A stretch of DNA of 64,000 nucleotides from Natrarchaeobius chitinivorans. GTDB lineage: Archaea; Halobacteriota; Halobacteria; Halobacteriales; Natrialbaceae. The first letter of the stretch is position 1, and each line of letters starts with the position of its first letter. Location: positions 1 through 64,000 of the forward strand of contig NZ_REGA01000021.1 in assembly GCF_003841505.1 (NCBI RefSeq), given 5' to 3'. Below the pieces are notes generated by a model. It was given only the letters and a program-made list of their open reading frames with translations. It had not been told where the DNA came from and made no database searches. Positions 44,446 to 53,479 of the stretch are shown in pieces. Position numbers and translations under genes: made by a program.

Positions 44446-45240
44446 TCAACCACCTTGTCGGAGTGACTTACCGACCGCCCGGACGAACGTCCTGGCAGTC
44501 ACGACCGGCGGCGACCTGATCTCTCGGTCTGTCCCGAGCTTCACCAAATAATCTATCAGCCTCCAGAGATTGTACAGCAATGCTGCGAACGTGAAGCTGA
44601 ACAACCGGACGCGGTAATCCGTCGACGACGTCTTGGGGAGAAACGCCTTTACCGACTTGTACTGTTACTCGATGTCCCAACGTCGGCTGTAGCTATTGGT
44701 TACGTGGGTGATCTCGTCGGGAGCGACGTGATCACGGTTGGTCACGAACACGGCGTAGTTTCCCTCGGCATTCTCACCGGTCGCTGGCACGTACAGGAAC
44801 TCGGCGGTGTGGTGGAGTTCGCCATCGATGGCGAACGGAACGTCGTGCTTGACGGCGGCGTCGACGCCGTCCTTGCTCTTGATTTCCTTGATCACCTCGT
44901 AATCGTCTTCGTATTTCGGCACTGGTGTCAGGTACACCAGACCGCGGTCGTGGATCGGCGCGTAAAGATCGTTGTTATAGAACCCCCGGTCCAGGAGCAC
45001 CTCGTCGACCACCTCGCCTTTCGAATCGGCCGGTGCATCTTCCGGTTCCCACTCCGAATGCTCTTTAACCGGCTCGATCCCCAGGATGATCGGGACGTCG
45101 TTCCCGACGATTGTGATCGTCGCGAACGTGTATCCGTGCTTCAACTCGCCACCTTCCATGTAACCACTCACCATTGGCGGATACTCCGATTTCGGGATCT
45201 GTTCGTCTTTGTCGATCCACTAGAAATCCACATCCCAAAC
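44446..45240 (-). pseudogene. Decayed IS4-superfamily transposase, C-terminal part
   Basis: Readable protein from YPPMVSGYMEGGELKHGYTF through LLDRGFYNNDLYAPIHDRG (second catalytic D) to NSYSRRWDIE, then in the same frame QYKSVKAFLPKTSS...LFSFTFAALLYNLWRLIDYL to a stop at 44446. Two internal stops break it: TAG just before WIDKDEQIPKSEYPP (about 45223) and TAA after RRWDIE (44665-44667). RWDIE plus K-x-x-K/R is the Y(2)R-x(3)-E-x(6)-K signature of IS4-type DDE transposases. Its N-terminal half lies at 46806-47256. Confidence 0.8.
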
Positions 45241-45350
45241 TTGTGATATACCGAGAGCTTACCCACTCTGTTGGATAGCAGTCTGCAGACGACTTTCCAC
45301 AGCTATGTCAATATTCCTCTCGAAAAGTCATCAACTGGACGTTTACTGAG

Positions 45351-45746
45351 TCACTCCTCTGGGTCATTGACGCTCACAGTGACGCGATACGTTCCACCAT
45401 GTGGATCAACAGAGAGCTGATATGAACCACTCTCCTCGGCGGTGTGGGATTCGTGCGTATTACCAGCGGTATCAAAACGCGTGTCGATCACCTCCGTTCC
45501 ATTTGGATCACTGAGTGTCATTTCTCCTCGTCGATTGCCGTCCGATTCGGGGTCAACCCGGATCATTATATCTGCGCCAGCGTCCGCATCGAACGAAAGT
45601 GAACCTGGATTGTTTCGGAATTCTTCGGAAATCGCCTGATCCCCCGGCAGATCAATCATACCTTGATCGGCCAGAAATCCGACAACGACGATAATAATGC
45701 CCGTGCCACCAACCACAATGTAGGAGAGAAAATCCCGACGATCCAC
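45351..45746 (-). CDS. Exported/membrane-anchored small protein in the mobile island
   Basis: 131 residues from GTG 45746 (MDRRDFLSYIVVGGTGIIIVVVGFLADQG), chosen because a GGAGGT sits 9 nt upstream. One N-terminal membrane helix, then a beta-rich outside domain (SLSFDADAGADIMIRVDPESDGNRRGEMTL...ESGSYQLSVDPHGGTYRVTVSV) like haloarchaeal PPC/emp24-type beta-sandwich domains. AT-richer than its neighbours. It is not a transposase, so it is passenger or stranded chromosomal DNA. Function unknown. Confidence 0.75.
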   Translation of the reverse strand: MDRRDFLSYIVVGGTGIIIVVVGFLADQGMIDLPGDQAISEEFRNNPGSLSFDADAGADIMIRVDPESDGNRRGEMTLSDPNGTEVIDTRFDTAGNTHESHTAEESGSYQLSVDPHGGTYRVTVSVNDPEE

Positions 45747-45807
45747 GCTTATGACCTCCCTGACCGTCTCGATACCTGACACATAAGCACCATTACGCAC
45801 AAATCAC

Positions 45808-45818
45808 ACATATATGTT
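45808..45818 (-). promoter_or_regulatory. TATA box of the passenger gene
   Basis: ACATATATGTG reads the same on both strands; transcription to the left would begin near 45788, giving a leader of about 42 nt that contains the GGAGGT preceding GTG 45746. A GTG at 45800 would lie before the predicted transcript start and is rejected. Confidence 0.55.
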
Positions 45819-45862
45819 TCCACCGCCAGAGGTATCCTCCGTATGTTTCACGTCGGGTTCAA

Positions 45863-46805
45863 CTGCTTTGTTGAATTCCACCTGAATGTGCCGTGTTGAA
45901 TAGATGCTGAGTCACGATTACAGAAGATCACAGAGTGGTTCTATGTTCGAGATGGCGAACATGAGGATAATTTCACGGAACTGGCGATACCAGCCGAGCG
46001 CTCGCACGGTATCGCCGAGCGAGCGCTTGGTTATCGAGTAGGATGTTTCAGTCATCCACCGTTGCGTGTAGCCCTTTGCTTGATTGAGGGCGTTGTTCGC
46101 AGCTGCTTTCGCAGATGAACCGCGGTGATGAACAAGATACTCAACGTCATGTGCGGCGATCTCGTACTCGGTGTGCCAGTTGTGGAAGCCGCTGTCGGCG
46201 GCGACTGACTGCAGGTCGTCCGCCGAAACGCGGACGACCTGCGGTCCACTCTTTGTGTCGTGCTTCCACCGTGCTGCGATGTGCACGTCAAGCACAGCAA
46301 GCGATTCCACATCAGTTAATGTCGTCACTTTCAGCGTCTGTATCGTCCGTCCTGTTCGCTGGCGGAAATATGAAGATGCACGCTTCCGATCGAAGAACGT
46401 GCTATCGAGTGCGGCATGTCCAGACTGCGGGTGCTGCTGCGCTGAAACGCGCAGCAGCGCCCGCCACACCCACATTTTCAGCCGGTCGAACGACTTGTAG
46501 ATCGTCGTGTGATCGGGGATCTCGTCCCGCTCTAGGTCAAGAGCATCACGGACCTCAACCATGTACTTCAGCCGATTCGGCGTTTCACGGTAGCTGTGTT
46601 CGTCTTCAAGCCGAAAACAGTGGAGAACGACATGAACCCAGCGGGCGAACCCGCCGCCCGCGTGCTTCCCTAACGCTTGTTTAGCTAGGTCACGACACTG
46701 CTCAATGAAGTCGAGGATGCCGACTTCCATGGTAGGTTCGATTTCCTCGGATTCTCCCTTCTAAACCCGTGAATCGGTCGATAAGATCGCTTTTCAACAG
46801 AGCAG
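45863..46805. mobile_element. IS5-family insertion sequence (ISH1-like group), complete
   Basis: 943 bp bounded by 13-bp terminal inverted repeats: CTGCTTTGTTGAA (45863-45875) and TTCAACAGAGCAG (46793-46805), one mismatch. It contains a single intact transposase gene on the minus strand. The bases flanking the ends (GGGTTCAA left, ATGAGTCG right) do not match, so no target duplication is seen, consistent with later deletion or recombination next to it. It lies inside an older transposase gene. Confidence 0.85.
45918..46730 (-). CDS. IS5-family transposase
   Basis: 270 residues, full length for the haloarchaeal IS5 (ISH1 group). N-terminal domain LHCFRLEDEHSYRETPNRLKYM and DHTTIYKSFDRLKMWVWRALL; first catalytic D in HAALDSTFFDRKRASSYF; second in VAADSGFHNW; C-terminal E in QRWMTETSYSITKRSLGD (Y-x2-x3-E type). 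No internal stops or frameshift, so the element may be mobile. It expresses from within the element TIRs. Confidence 0.93.
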   Translation of the reverse strand: MEVGILDFIEQCRDLAKQALGKHAGGGFARWVHVVLHCFRLEDEHSYRETPNRLKYMVEVRDALDLERDEIPDHTTIYKSFDRLKMWVWRALLRVSAQQHPQSGHAALDSTFFDRKRASSYFRQRTGRTIQTLKVTTLTDVESLAVLDVHIAARWKHDTKSGPQVVRVSADDLQSVAADSGFHNWHTEYEIAAHDVEYLVHHRGSSAKAAANNALNQAKGYTQRWMTETSYSITKRSLGDTVRALGWYRQFREIILMFAISNIEPLCDLL

Positions 46806-47256
46806 ATGAGTCGTTCTCACTGTCGTCAGCTTCGTCTTCATCCAGGTTGATGGGGACCAGTACGTCTGAAATGACGCCTTGGTCGCGTGCTTCAAGCGCT
46901 ATTCCCTTTGCAGCGGCTTCAAGCGTGATCTTGGTCTGATTGCTGAATTGGCTCCACGCGTATGAGTGGTTCTGCTGAGTCGGTATCTTGCTCAGGCCCA
47001 ATCTCTTCAGCAGTGCCAAGCGGTCCTCAAGGTGATCTGTGACCTCGCTTTGGGCGAGGTCGTAGATCGTCCGGTAGATGTAGACCCGTGCCATCGACTC
47101 GGTATCGAACGTGACCTTGTGCTGCTGGCGGTTGTCAGTCAAGCCGTCCGTCGGAATTGAGACATCACCGATGACTTGCCAGAGGTGATCAGTCGTCTCA
47201 CAGACCGCCTTCGCGTGGTAGACGATCGCTCCCGCCAATGCGGTAGCGTCGTCGTC
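46806..47256 (-). pseudogene. Decayed IS4-superfamily transposase, N-terminal part
   Basis: Reads from about GTG 47256 as MDDDATALAGAIVYHAKAVCETTDHLWQVIGDV, through YRTIYDLAQSEVTDHLEDRLALLKRLGL, to EADDSENDSS at 46806, where the IS5 terminal repeat begins and the frame runs into it. This is the N-terminal domain of the transposase whose C-terminal part is at 44446-45240. The middle part with the first catalytic Asp is missing or unreadable. The normal 5' end of the gene also seems to be cut, since hydrolase sequence begins within about 5 bp. Confidence 0.75.
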
Positions 47257-47260
47257 CACC

Positions 47261-47766
47261 GTCGGTGGCGTGTTCCCCGATCTGGACGTCGTCGCGACGC
47301 ACCGAAAGACGCTCCACGCGCCGGTCGTCGCCACCGCCGGTGCGGTCGCCGCGTTTCCGGTCGTCGTCTTCGTCCCGATGGCCGCGACGGTCGCGGCGGT
47401 CGCGTTTCTCGCCGCGGCAGCGCTTCACTGTACGGCGACGTCGCGAGTTGCGGCCTCGGCGCGCGGCCGTGGGAGAATCCGCCGGGCGACCGCGCCGTCT
47501 TCGACCACGTCCGTGGCAGGTGGATCCCGCCCCGCCGATGGATCCCCTACGACGGCTCGCCGGCCGACCTGCTGGTCGACGGAGCGCTCGCGATCCCGCT
47601 TATCGTCTTCCTCGAGGGGAGCTGGCACCGGCTGACCGTCGCCCTGCTCGTCGTCTCGATCGGGTACACGATCACACGAAAGCGACTCGAGGACGTCGCA
47701 CGGTGGAGCGTGCGGTACCTGCCGCCGTCGATCAGACGGTACGTGCCAGAGCGATACGTCGTGTAA
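47261..47766 (+). pseudogene. 3' part of the interrupted membrane hydrolase gene, frameshifted
   Basis: Opens mid-gene with VGGVFPDLDVVATHRKTLHAPVVATAGAVAAFPVVV...AAALH, the metal-site segment (D and H residues) of DUF457/YdjM proteins. Near 47425-47440 homology jumps to the next frame (DVASCGLGARPWENPPGDRAVFDHVRGRWIPPRRWIPYDGSPADLL...) and runs to TAA 47764-47766. So besides the mobile island the gene has a one-base frameshift. Both halves together are the length of a normal hydrolase gene less about 10-15 residues at the junction. Confidence 0.8.
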
Positions 47767-47872
47767 CCGGGTGTGGACCGGAACCTCGAGGCAGACACCC
47801 CCTCCGTACTCTTCCCCCCGGCACGATATTTTCTCCAAAAATTAGTTAGCAACGAAGAACGAACGCCGTCGT

Positions 47873-48181
47873 ATGAGGCGAGTGCACGTCCTGTACGGTC
47901 TCGCGATGGTCTGGTTAGGGTGTGCGATCGCCGTCGACGGATTCCTCTCCGGAGCGCCGTCCTGGCGGTTCGGTCTGTCCAGGGTGGGAGTCGCCGGCAT
48001 CCTGCTTGCGATCGGCGGCGTGATATACGCGACCGGAGCGCTCACCCGATCGATGCCGCTTCCCGGCGACGACGGCGACGGACCGCTCTCGAGCGCGTGG
48101 CTCTGGTACGGGGGCGTGGCTCTCATGACCGCCGCCGCTGTGATCCGTACTCTCGGCGTGATCGACTCGCTCCGGTTTTAG
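47873..48181 (+). CDS. Small three-TM membrane protein
   Basis: 102 residues: helices at about 5-27, 36-56 and 76-96, with RRVHVLYG at the start and a Asp/Gly loop between helices 2 and 3. No family recognised. It stands 107 bp after the dead hydrolase gene. Followed by a hairpin. Confidence 0.7.
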   Translation: MRRVHVLYGLAMVWLGCAIAVDGFLSGAPSWRFGLSRVGVAGILLAIGGVIYATGALTRSMPLPGDDGDGPLSSAWLWYGGVALMTAAAVIRTLGVIDSLRF

Positions 48182-48197
48182 TATCGTTATAGACGTT

Positions 48198-48233
48198 GCC
48201 TGACGAGCGAAATACCAGCGGTCAGGTCTGACT
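48198..48233. terminator. Hairpin after the small membrane protein gene
   Basis: CCTGACGAGCGAAATA... (48199) pairs imperfectly with ...GACTTCGCTCATCGG (to 48243), sharing the GAYGAGCGAAAT stem with the hairpin at 209-277. It lies 17 bp beyond a stop codon, so termination is plausible; the recurrence suggests a dispersed element. Confidence 0.45.
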
Positions 48234-48306
48234 TCGCTCATCGGTTCAGGTCTGGACCGCCACTAACGAAACACCGACGGTCGTGGACGACGCAGGACCG
48301 GACACC

Positions 48307-49053
48307 ATGACAGCGACGAGACGACTCGAGGACCAGGTTGCGATCGTCACCGGCGCGAGTTCGGGCATCGGCGCGGCGACCGCTCGAGCGTTCGCGGCCG
48401 AGGGTGCGAACGTCGTCCTCGCAGCCCGCAGCGAGGATCGGTTGGTCGAACTCGCGGACGAACTCGAGGGCGAGTTCGATGCGGACGCGCTCGCGGTTCC
48501 GACGAACGTCCGGGCCGAAGACGAGGTCGACGCGCTGATCGACGAAACCGTCGACGCGTTCGGCGGGATCGACGTACTGGTGAACAACGCGGGGCTCTCT
48601 CGAGGGGGCGACGTCGAGACGATGTCGACCGACGAGTACGAGACGATGCAGGAGACGAACGTCGACGGCGTCTTCTACGCGACGCGGGCGGCGATCCCCC
48701 ACGTTCGCGAGCGCGACGGCCACGTGATCTTCGTCGGCAGCTTCGCGGGGAAGTACCCGCGCTCGTTCAACCCCGTCTACGCGGCCTCGAAGTGGTGGGT
48801 TCGCGGGTTCGCGAAGAGCGTCGCCGCGCAGGTCGGCGACGCCGGCGTCGGCGTCTCGGTCGTCAACCCGGCCGAAGTTCGCTCGGAGTTCGAGACGACC
48901 AGCGGCTCGACGTTCGCCGAGGCGTTCGACGAAGGCGAGGTGAGCGAACCCGAAGAGGTTGCCGAGGTGATCGCCTTCGCGGCCGGACAGGAGCACTCGA
49001 GCGTGAGCGAGATCGACGTCAATCGGCGGGACAAGTTCGCCGATGGCTTCTGA
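48307..49053 (+). CDS. Short-chain dehydrogenase/reductase (YdfG-like)
   Basis: 248 residues from ATG 48307 (MTATRRLEDQVAIVTGASSGIG). SDR features: TGASSGIG cofactor loop, AARSEDRL after strand 2 (Arg favours NADP(H)), NNAG at about 88-91, catalytic S in VGSFAGK and Y-x3-K in VYAASKWW. The C-terminal AEVIAFAAGQEHSSVSEIDVNR matches YdfG/serine-3-dehydrogenase-like proteins; true substrate unknown. Monocistronic. Confidence 0.92.
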   Translation: MTATRRLEDQVAIVTGASSGIGAATARAFAAEGANVVLAARSEDRLVELADELEGEFDADALAVPTNVRAEDEVDALIDETVDAFGGIDVLVNNAGLSRGGDVETMSTDEYETMQETNVDGVFYATRAAIPHVRERDGHVIFVGSFAGKYPRSFNPVYAASKWWVRGFAKSVAAQVGDAGVGVSVVNPAEVRSEFETTSGSTFAEAFDEGEVSEPEEVAEVIAFAAGQEHSSVSEIDVNRRDKFADGF

Positions 49054-49375
49054 CGTTATCGGATAGGACCCTGTGGAGATCGGTCACCCTCATGTGGCCG
49101 TCGGAGACGGCCACAGCCGAGAATCCGCGACCGGCGTCTCACTGACTGCTGTTCGACAGTATGAGTCTCCGGAGTCGGATCCGATAAGCCCCGGTTACGC
49201 CGCGTCGGGGGCCGGCACTCGCCGAATCAATCTCACGAGATCGCACCGGCCGAAGGGGCGTTCCGCTGCTCGATGTCGGTTTTCGCCGCGAGCGATCGAC
49301 CGTACCCCCTCGCCGCCCCGACCGTCGCTTTTCGGTGACTGTCCGGTACAACGATCGATTTCCACACCGTTGGAG

Positions 49376-49397
49376 TTATTTACTCGAAATCGAGTAA
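49376..49397 (+). promoter_or_regulatory. Promoter with operator-like palindrome
   Basis: TTATTTAC (49377-49384) is TATA-like, and TTACTCGAAATCGAGTAA (49380-49397) is a perfect inverted repeat with 8-bp arms overlapping it and ending 10 bp before ATG 49407. A factor bound there would block TBP or polymerase. The stretch 49054-49375 upstream has no gene I can support. Confidence 0.6.
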
Positions 49398-49406
49398 CCA
49401 ATTACG

Positions 49407-49775
49407 ATGATGTGGCAAGACTTCGTCTTCATGATTGGTAGCGGTCTCTCGATCGTCTTTCTCGCGCCGACGCTGCGTGACGCGAGCGCGCGAGTTCCCC
49501 TCGGAACGAGCCTGCCGTCGATGGCCATCGGGCTGGTCTACGCCGCGACGTTTTTCACGCTCGGGATGACCTTCTCCGCGGCCGGGTCGTTCGCCGCCGG
49601 TTCGATGTGGGCGATGATCGCGCTCGTTCGATCGCCGTCCTCGCCGGCGCTCGTCCACAACACGGACCTCTCCCTGTTCGCTCGAGACGTTCGCGTGTGG
49701 CTCGAGGGGCTCGGCTCCAGCGGACCGGTTACGGAGCAGTACGTCTTCGACGGGACGCAGGCCCACCAGCACTGA
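49407..49775 (+). CDS. Membrane protein with palindrome-controlled promoter
   Basis: 122 residues: three hydrophobic helices (about 3-20, 36-57, 60-75) then a soluble tail (LVHNTDLSLFARDVRVWLEGLGSSGPVTEQYVFDGTQAHQH). ATG 49407 or 49410. Unknown function; resembles haloarchaeal hypothetical membrane proteins. Its TGA stop is the TGA of an ACTGATACGG half-element. Converges with metX. Confidence 0.78.
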   Translation: MMWQDFVFMIGSGLSIVFLAPTLRDASARVPLGTSLPSMAIGLVYAATFFTLGMTFSAAGSFAAGSMWAMIALVRSPSSPALVHNTDLSLFARDVRVWLEGLGSSGPVTEQYVFDGTQAHQH

Positions 49776-49798
49776 TACGGCCTGTGTAACCAGTACCC

Positions 49799-49834
49799 GC
49801 TCGAGATTCGAACCGAATGGGTTCCGATTCGAGC
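49799..49834. terminator. Imperfect stem-loop between convergent genes
   Basis: GCTCGAGATTCGAACC pairs, with one bulge, to GGGTTCCGATTCGAGC around a GAAT loop, halfway between the stop at 49775 and the metX stop at 49845. A shared bidirectional terminator is plausible; no T-tract follows. Confidence 0.4.
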
Positions 49835-49844
49835 GGAAATCGCA

Positions 49845-51050
49845 TCACTCCGAAAAGAGGCTCGCGTGGACCGGTGCGAACTCCTCGGGTTCGTCTTCTT
49901 CGTCTGCGGTGTCGGTGATCGACCGGCCGGCGAGACCGGCCTCGAGCAGGTCGGCAAGCGGCGGGCCGACCTTCTCCGGTTCGACGAGGAAGGCGTCGTG
50001 GCCGTGGTCGGATTCGACGACGTGGTGGGCGACGTCGACGCCGGCGGATCGGCAGGCCTCCGCGAGCGCTTCCGACTGTTCGACGGTAAAGTGCCAGTCG
50101 CCGGTAAACGAGAGAGCGAGCAGTTCGCCCTCGAAGGCGGCGAGTGCGTCCGCGTCGGATTCGTAGCCCGCAGAGAGGTCGAAGTCGTCCATCGCGCGGG
50201 TCATGTAGAGATAGCTGTTCGCGTCGAAGCGGTCGGTGAACTTCTCGGCCTGGTAGTCGAGGTACGACTCCACCTCGCGATATGGGAAGAACGCGGCCGC
50301 GGGATCCGGGGGCTGTTCCCGGACCGTCTCCCGGCCGGCGGAGCGGCGACCGAACTTCCGGGCCATCGAGGCCTTCGAGAGGTACATGATGTGGCCGATC
50401 TGGCGCGCTCGAGCCAGCCCGTCTTCGGGTTCTGGACCGCCGTAGTAGTGACCGCCGTTCCAGTTCGGATCCGACGTGATCGCCCGCCGCGCGACCGTAT
50501 CCAGCGCGAGACACTGTGCGTCGAGACGTGATGCGGCGGCGATCGCGGCCGCGCGTCCCACGTCGTCGGGGTATCGACGCAGCCAGTCGAGGACGTTCAT
50601 GCCGCCGACGCTGCCGCCGACGACGGCGTGAAGGCGGCCGACGCCGAGCGCGTCGAGTAACTGTCGCTGGGCGCGGGTCCAGTCTCCGACCGTGACGGGC
50701 GGGAAGTCGGTTCCGTAGGGCTCGCCCGTTTCGGGGTTCGTGCTCGCGGGACCGGTCGTCCCGTAACACGACCCGGGAACGTTCGCACAGACGACGTAGT
50801 ACTCCGTGGTGTCGATCGCTTTTCCGGCCCCGACGACGTCACCCCACCACGCACGGGCCTGCCCGGCGGTCTGATCGCCGGCGTCCGGTCGTCGTGCGAC
50901 GTGGGAGCTTCCGGTGAGTGCGTGACAGACGAGCACGGCGTTGTCGCCCGTAAACTCGCCGTAGGTCTCGTAGGCTACCTCGAGAGAGGGGATCGACTCG
51001 CCGGACTCGAACCGGAACTCCCCGAGATCGATCGTGTCTTTCGTCGTCAT
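49845..51050 (-). CDS. metX: Homoserine O-acetyltransferase
   Basis: 401 residues, alpha/beta hydrolase. Features: [38 protein letters not shown] oxyanion region, nucleophile in [13 protein letters not shown], catalytic Asp in [11 protein letters not shown]-type strand and His in [11 protein letters not shown]. Transfers acetyl (or possibly succinyl) from CoA to homoserine for methionine synthesis. ATG 51050 overlaps the metY stop by 4 nt, so the two are coupled and MetX supplies the substrate of MetY. Exact acyl specificity is not settled by sequence. Confidence 0.95.
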   Translation of the reverse strand: MTTKDTIDLGEFRFESGESIPSLEVAYETYGEFTGDNAVLVCHALTGSSHVARRPDAGDQTAGQARAWWGDVVGAGKAIDTTEYYVVCANVPGSCYGTTGPASTNPETGEPYGTDFPPVTVGDWTRAQRQLLDALGVGRLHAVVGGSVGGMNVLDWLRRYPDDVGRAAAIAAASRLDAQCLALDTVARRAITSDPNWNGGHYYGGPEPEDGLARARQIGHIMYLSKASMARKFGRRSAGRETVREQPPDPAAAFFPYREVESYLDYQAEKFTDRFDANSYLYMTRAMDDFDLSAGYESDADALAAFEGELLALSFTGDWHFTVEQSEALAEACRSAGVDVAHHVVESDHGHDAFLVEPEKVGPPLADLLEAGLAGRSITDTADEEDEPEEFAPVHASLFSE

Positions 51051-52387
51051 GGTTGCACTCGTCCCTCCGTCGCCGTCGCGGTTTCGATTGCGTTCTCTAC
51101 GTCCGCCAGAATGTCCGCGGGATCCTCGATCCCGACGGATAAACGGATCAGATCGCGCGTGACGCCGGCTTCCTCCTGCTCGTCGGGCGAGAGTTGGCCG
51201 TGGGTCGTACTGGCGGGGTGGATGACCAGCGTCTTCGCGTCGCCGATGTTCGCCAGAAACTGGGCGAGTTCGACGCTCTCACAGAACCGCTTCCCACCTT
51301 CGTACCCGCTCTCGAGGCCGAACGCGATCATGCCGCCGTAATCGGCGAGATACCGCGAGGCGTTGTCGTGGGTCTCGTGGGACTCGAGGCCCGGATAGGT
51401 GACCCAGGCGACGTCCTCGTGGTCCTCGAGGTAGTCGGCGACGATGGCGGCGTTCTCGCAGTGTTTCTCGACGCGAAGCGGGAGCGATTCGACCCCCTGG
51501 AGGGTCTGCCAGGCGTCGAACGGCGACTGTTGGTTTCCGAGGCTCCGCAGCGACCGAAATCGGGCGGCCGCGGCGAAGGGAGCGTCGGGGAAATCACGCG
51601 AGAAGTCGACGTCGTGGTAGGCGTGGTTCTGCCCGGCGATTTCGTCGTAGCCGTGTTCGCCCCAGGGAAACGACCCGCCGTCGACGAGAACGCCGCCGAC
51701 CGTCGTCCCGGAGCCGTGGAGCCACTTCGTGGTCGACTCCCAGACGACGTCCGCGCCGTGTTCGAGCGGCCGACAGAGCGCCGGCGTCGCGAACGTGTTG
51801 TCGACGACCAGCGGGACGCCGTGGCCGTGGGCGATGTCGGCGAGGCGTTCGAAATCCGGCGTCACGAGCGAGGGGTTGCCGATCGTCTCGACGTGGACGA
51901 ACGCCGTGTCCTCGTCGATGGCCTCCTCGTAGGCGTCGTACTCGAGGGTGGGGACGAACCGCGCCTCGACGTTTCGACGCGAGGCCGTCTTCGAGAAGTA
52001 CGCGGACGTCCCGCCGTACGTGTCGGTCGAACAGACGACGTTCTCTCCGGCTTTCGCGAGGAGCAACGTCGCCGAATCCAGCGCAGCCATCCCGCTCGCC
52101 GTCGCGACCGCGCCCGCACCGCCCTCGAGCGATGCGAGGCGATCCTCGAGGGTGGTGACCGTCGGGTTCGCGATGCGCGAGTAAATGTAGCCGTCGTCTT
52201 CCAGCGCGTACCGGTCCGCGGCGGTGTCGGCGTCCTCGAAGACGTAGGAGGTGGTCTGGTAGATCGGCGGTGCCATCGCCCCCGTCTCCGAATCGGGTGC
52301 CTGTCCGGCGTGTACGCTCCGTGTCTCGAACCCGTCCCCGGGACAGCCAGACCCGGCGTCGGTCCCGTCGCTCGCGTCGTCGCTCAT
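51047..52387 (-). CDS. metY: O-acetylhomoserine sulfhydrylase (Cys/Met metabolism PLP enzyme)
   Basis: 446 residues. Residues 1-18 are a variable acidic leader, then [58 protein letters not shown]-contact D in VVDNTFATP, and Schiff-base Lys in [12 protein letters not shown]. It converts O-acetylhomoserine plus sulfide to homocysteine, forming with metX a direct sulfhydrylation route. First gene of the operon; a palindrome lies 5 bp upstream of its ATG. Confidence 0.94.
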   Translation of the reverse strand: MSDDASDGTDAGSGCPGDGFETRSVHAGQAPDSETGAMAPPIYQTTSYVFEDADTAADRYALEDDGYIYSRIANPTVTTLEDRLASLEGGAGAVATASGMAALDSATLLLAKAGENVVCSTDTYGGTSAYFSKTASRRNVEARFVPTLEYDAYEEAIDEDTAFVHVETIGNPSLVTPDFERLADIAHGHGVPLVVDNTFATPALCRPLEHGADVVWESTTKWLHGSGTTVGGVLVDGGSFPWGEHGYDEIAGQNHAYHDVDFSRDFPDAPFAAAARFRSLRSLGNQQSPFDAWQTLQGVESLPLRVEKHCENAAIVADYLEDHEDVAWVTYPGLESHETHDNASRYLADYGGMIAFGLESGYEGGKRFCESVELAQFLANIGDAKTLVIHPASTTHGQLSPDEQEEAGVTRDLIRLSVGIEDPADILADVENAIETATATEGRVQP

Positions 52388-52391
52388 GTTT

Positions 52392-52420
52392 AGTATGCAT
52401 ACTGCTCTACGTTCATATGC
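52392..52420 (-). promoter_or_regulatory. metYX promoter with 12-bp palindrome
   Basis: AGTATGCATACT (52392-52403) is a perfect palindrome starting 5 bp upstream of the metY ATG. A TATA-like GCATATGAAC lies at 52411-52420 on the minus strand, so the palindrome is between TATA and start, the usual place of an archaeal repressor site. Confidence 0.55.
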
Positions 52421-52563
52421 GTCTCAGTAACGGCAAAAACCGCTATCCGTGCTGATGGTTGACATCCCTGCACGATGCGTCGAGACAACCGGCGACAGTC
52501 GGCAGTCGATGGTTTCGCGTGGTCACTGGTCAGTCGTGATCACCGGTCAGTCGTACTCGATGA

Positions 52564-53220
52564 TCACTCGTGCTCGATGCCCTCGAGCAGCGTTCGGACG
52601 GACGACGATTCGACGTCGACGTCGAACAGTCGGGGCGAGACCGCGACGCACAGTACGAAGTCCTCCCCGTGGGCGACGGGTTCGCTCACGTGCAGCGTCA
52701 CGTCGAGTCGTCGGCCGATTTCGACGAGACGGGCCTGTCCACGGTACTGTGTGACCGGCGTCTCCGTGCCCAACACCGTGACCGCCTGCTCGTCGACCGC
52801 CTCCTCGACCGCGAGTCGATCGTATCGCTCCTGGATCAGTTCCACGAGTTCGTCCGTCGAGTACTCCCCGATCGGGTTGTGCGTCCGACCGAGGACCGAC
52901 ACCTGCGGCGTCGAGAGGACGGTGAAAACGGCGGCCTGGAGCCGCGTCAGCCCCAGTCCCTCGAGCGAGATCGCCCGATCGTACTCGGCGTACCAGTTGA
53001 CCACCTCGATCGTCCGCTCGAGGCCGAACGCACCGACGGGGTGGTCGACGACCATCTCGTCGACGACGTGCTCGTCGTAGCCGGCCTCCGACCGGGCGTC
53101 CGCTGATACCGTCGCCGGAGACGACGACAGCGTCTCCCGAAGGGGATCCATACAGCCGGCCAGCGTCGCCGTCCCCGCGGCCGCTCCCGTCGCGAGAAAC
53201 GCCCGTCGCGTGATTGTCAT
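52564..53220 (-). CDS. DUF6517-like Tat lipoprotein
   Basis: 218 residues from ATG 53220 (MTITRRAFLATGAAAGTATLAGC): twin-arginine signal with lipobox Cys 23. The mature part (GYDEHVVDEMVVDHPVGAFGLERTIEVVNWYAEYDRAISLEGLGL...) matches the haloarchaeal DUF6517 family, of unknown function, probably anchored outside. The ATG at 53277 would put 19 residues before the signal and is rejected. Confidence 0.85.
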   Translation of the reverse strand: MTITRRAFLATGAAAGTATLAGCMDPLRETLSSSPATVSADARSEAGYDEHVVDEMVVDHPVGAFGLERTIEVVNWYAEYDRAISLEGLGLTRLQAAVFTVLSTPQVSVLGRTHNPIGEYSTDELVELIQERYDRLAVEEAVDEQAVTVLGTETPVTQYRGQARLVEIGRRLDVTLHVSEPVAHGEDFVLCVAVSPRLFDVDVESSSVRTLLEGIEHE

Positions 53221-53325
53221 CGAACGAAACGCGTCGGCGATCGACGAAAAGCCGTCGGTTTCGACCGGCCACGGCACTCATCTTGCGGTCGGGCGACGGT
53301 CGTCAGACCGGCGTCGATTCGCCGC

Positions 53326-53455
53326 GCCCGACGTCGAATCGCCCGCGTCCGACGTCGAATCGCTCCGTCCGATGCCGATTCGCCCACACCCGACGTCGAA
53401 TCGCTCCGTCCGATGTCGATTCGCCCACACCCGACGTCGAATCGCTCCGTCCGCT
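53326..53455. repeat. Tandem repeat of a 41-bp unit made of two half-units
   Basis: CCGACGTCGAATCGCTCCGT starts at 53349, 53390 and 53431 (41-bp period), alternating with half-units like CCGATGTCGATTCGCCCACA; degenerate half-units begin at about 53326. It lies upstream of the MFS gene (ATG 53480), so the MFS promoter must lie within or beside the repeats. Confidence 0.85.
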
Positions 53456-53479
53456 CGAGAAAGTGAGACGGACGCCTTC

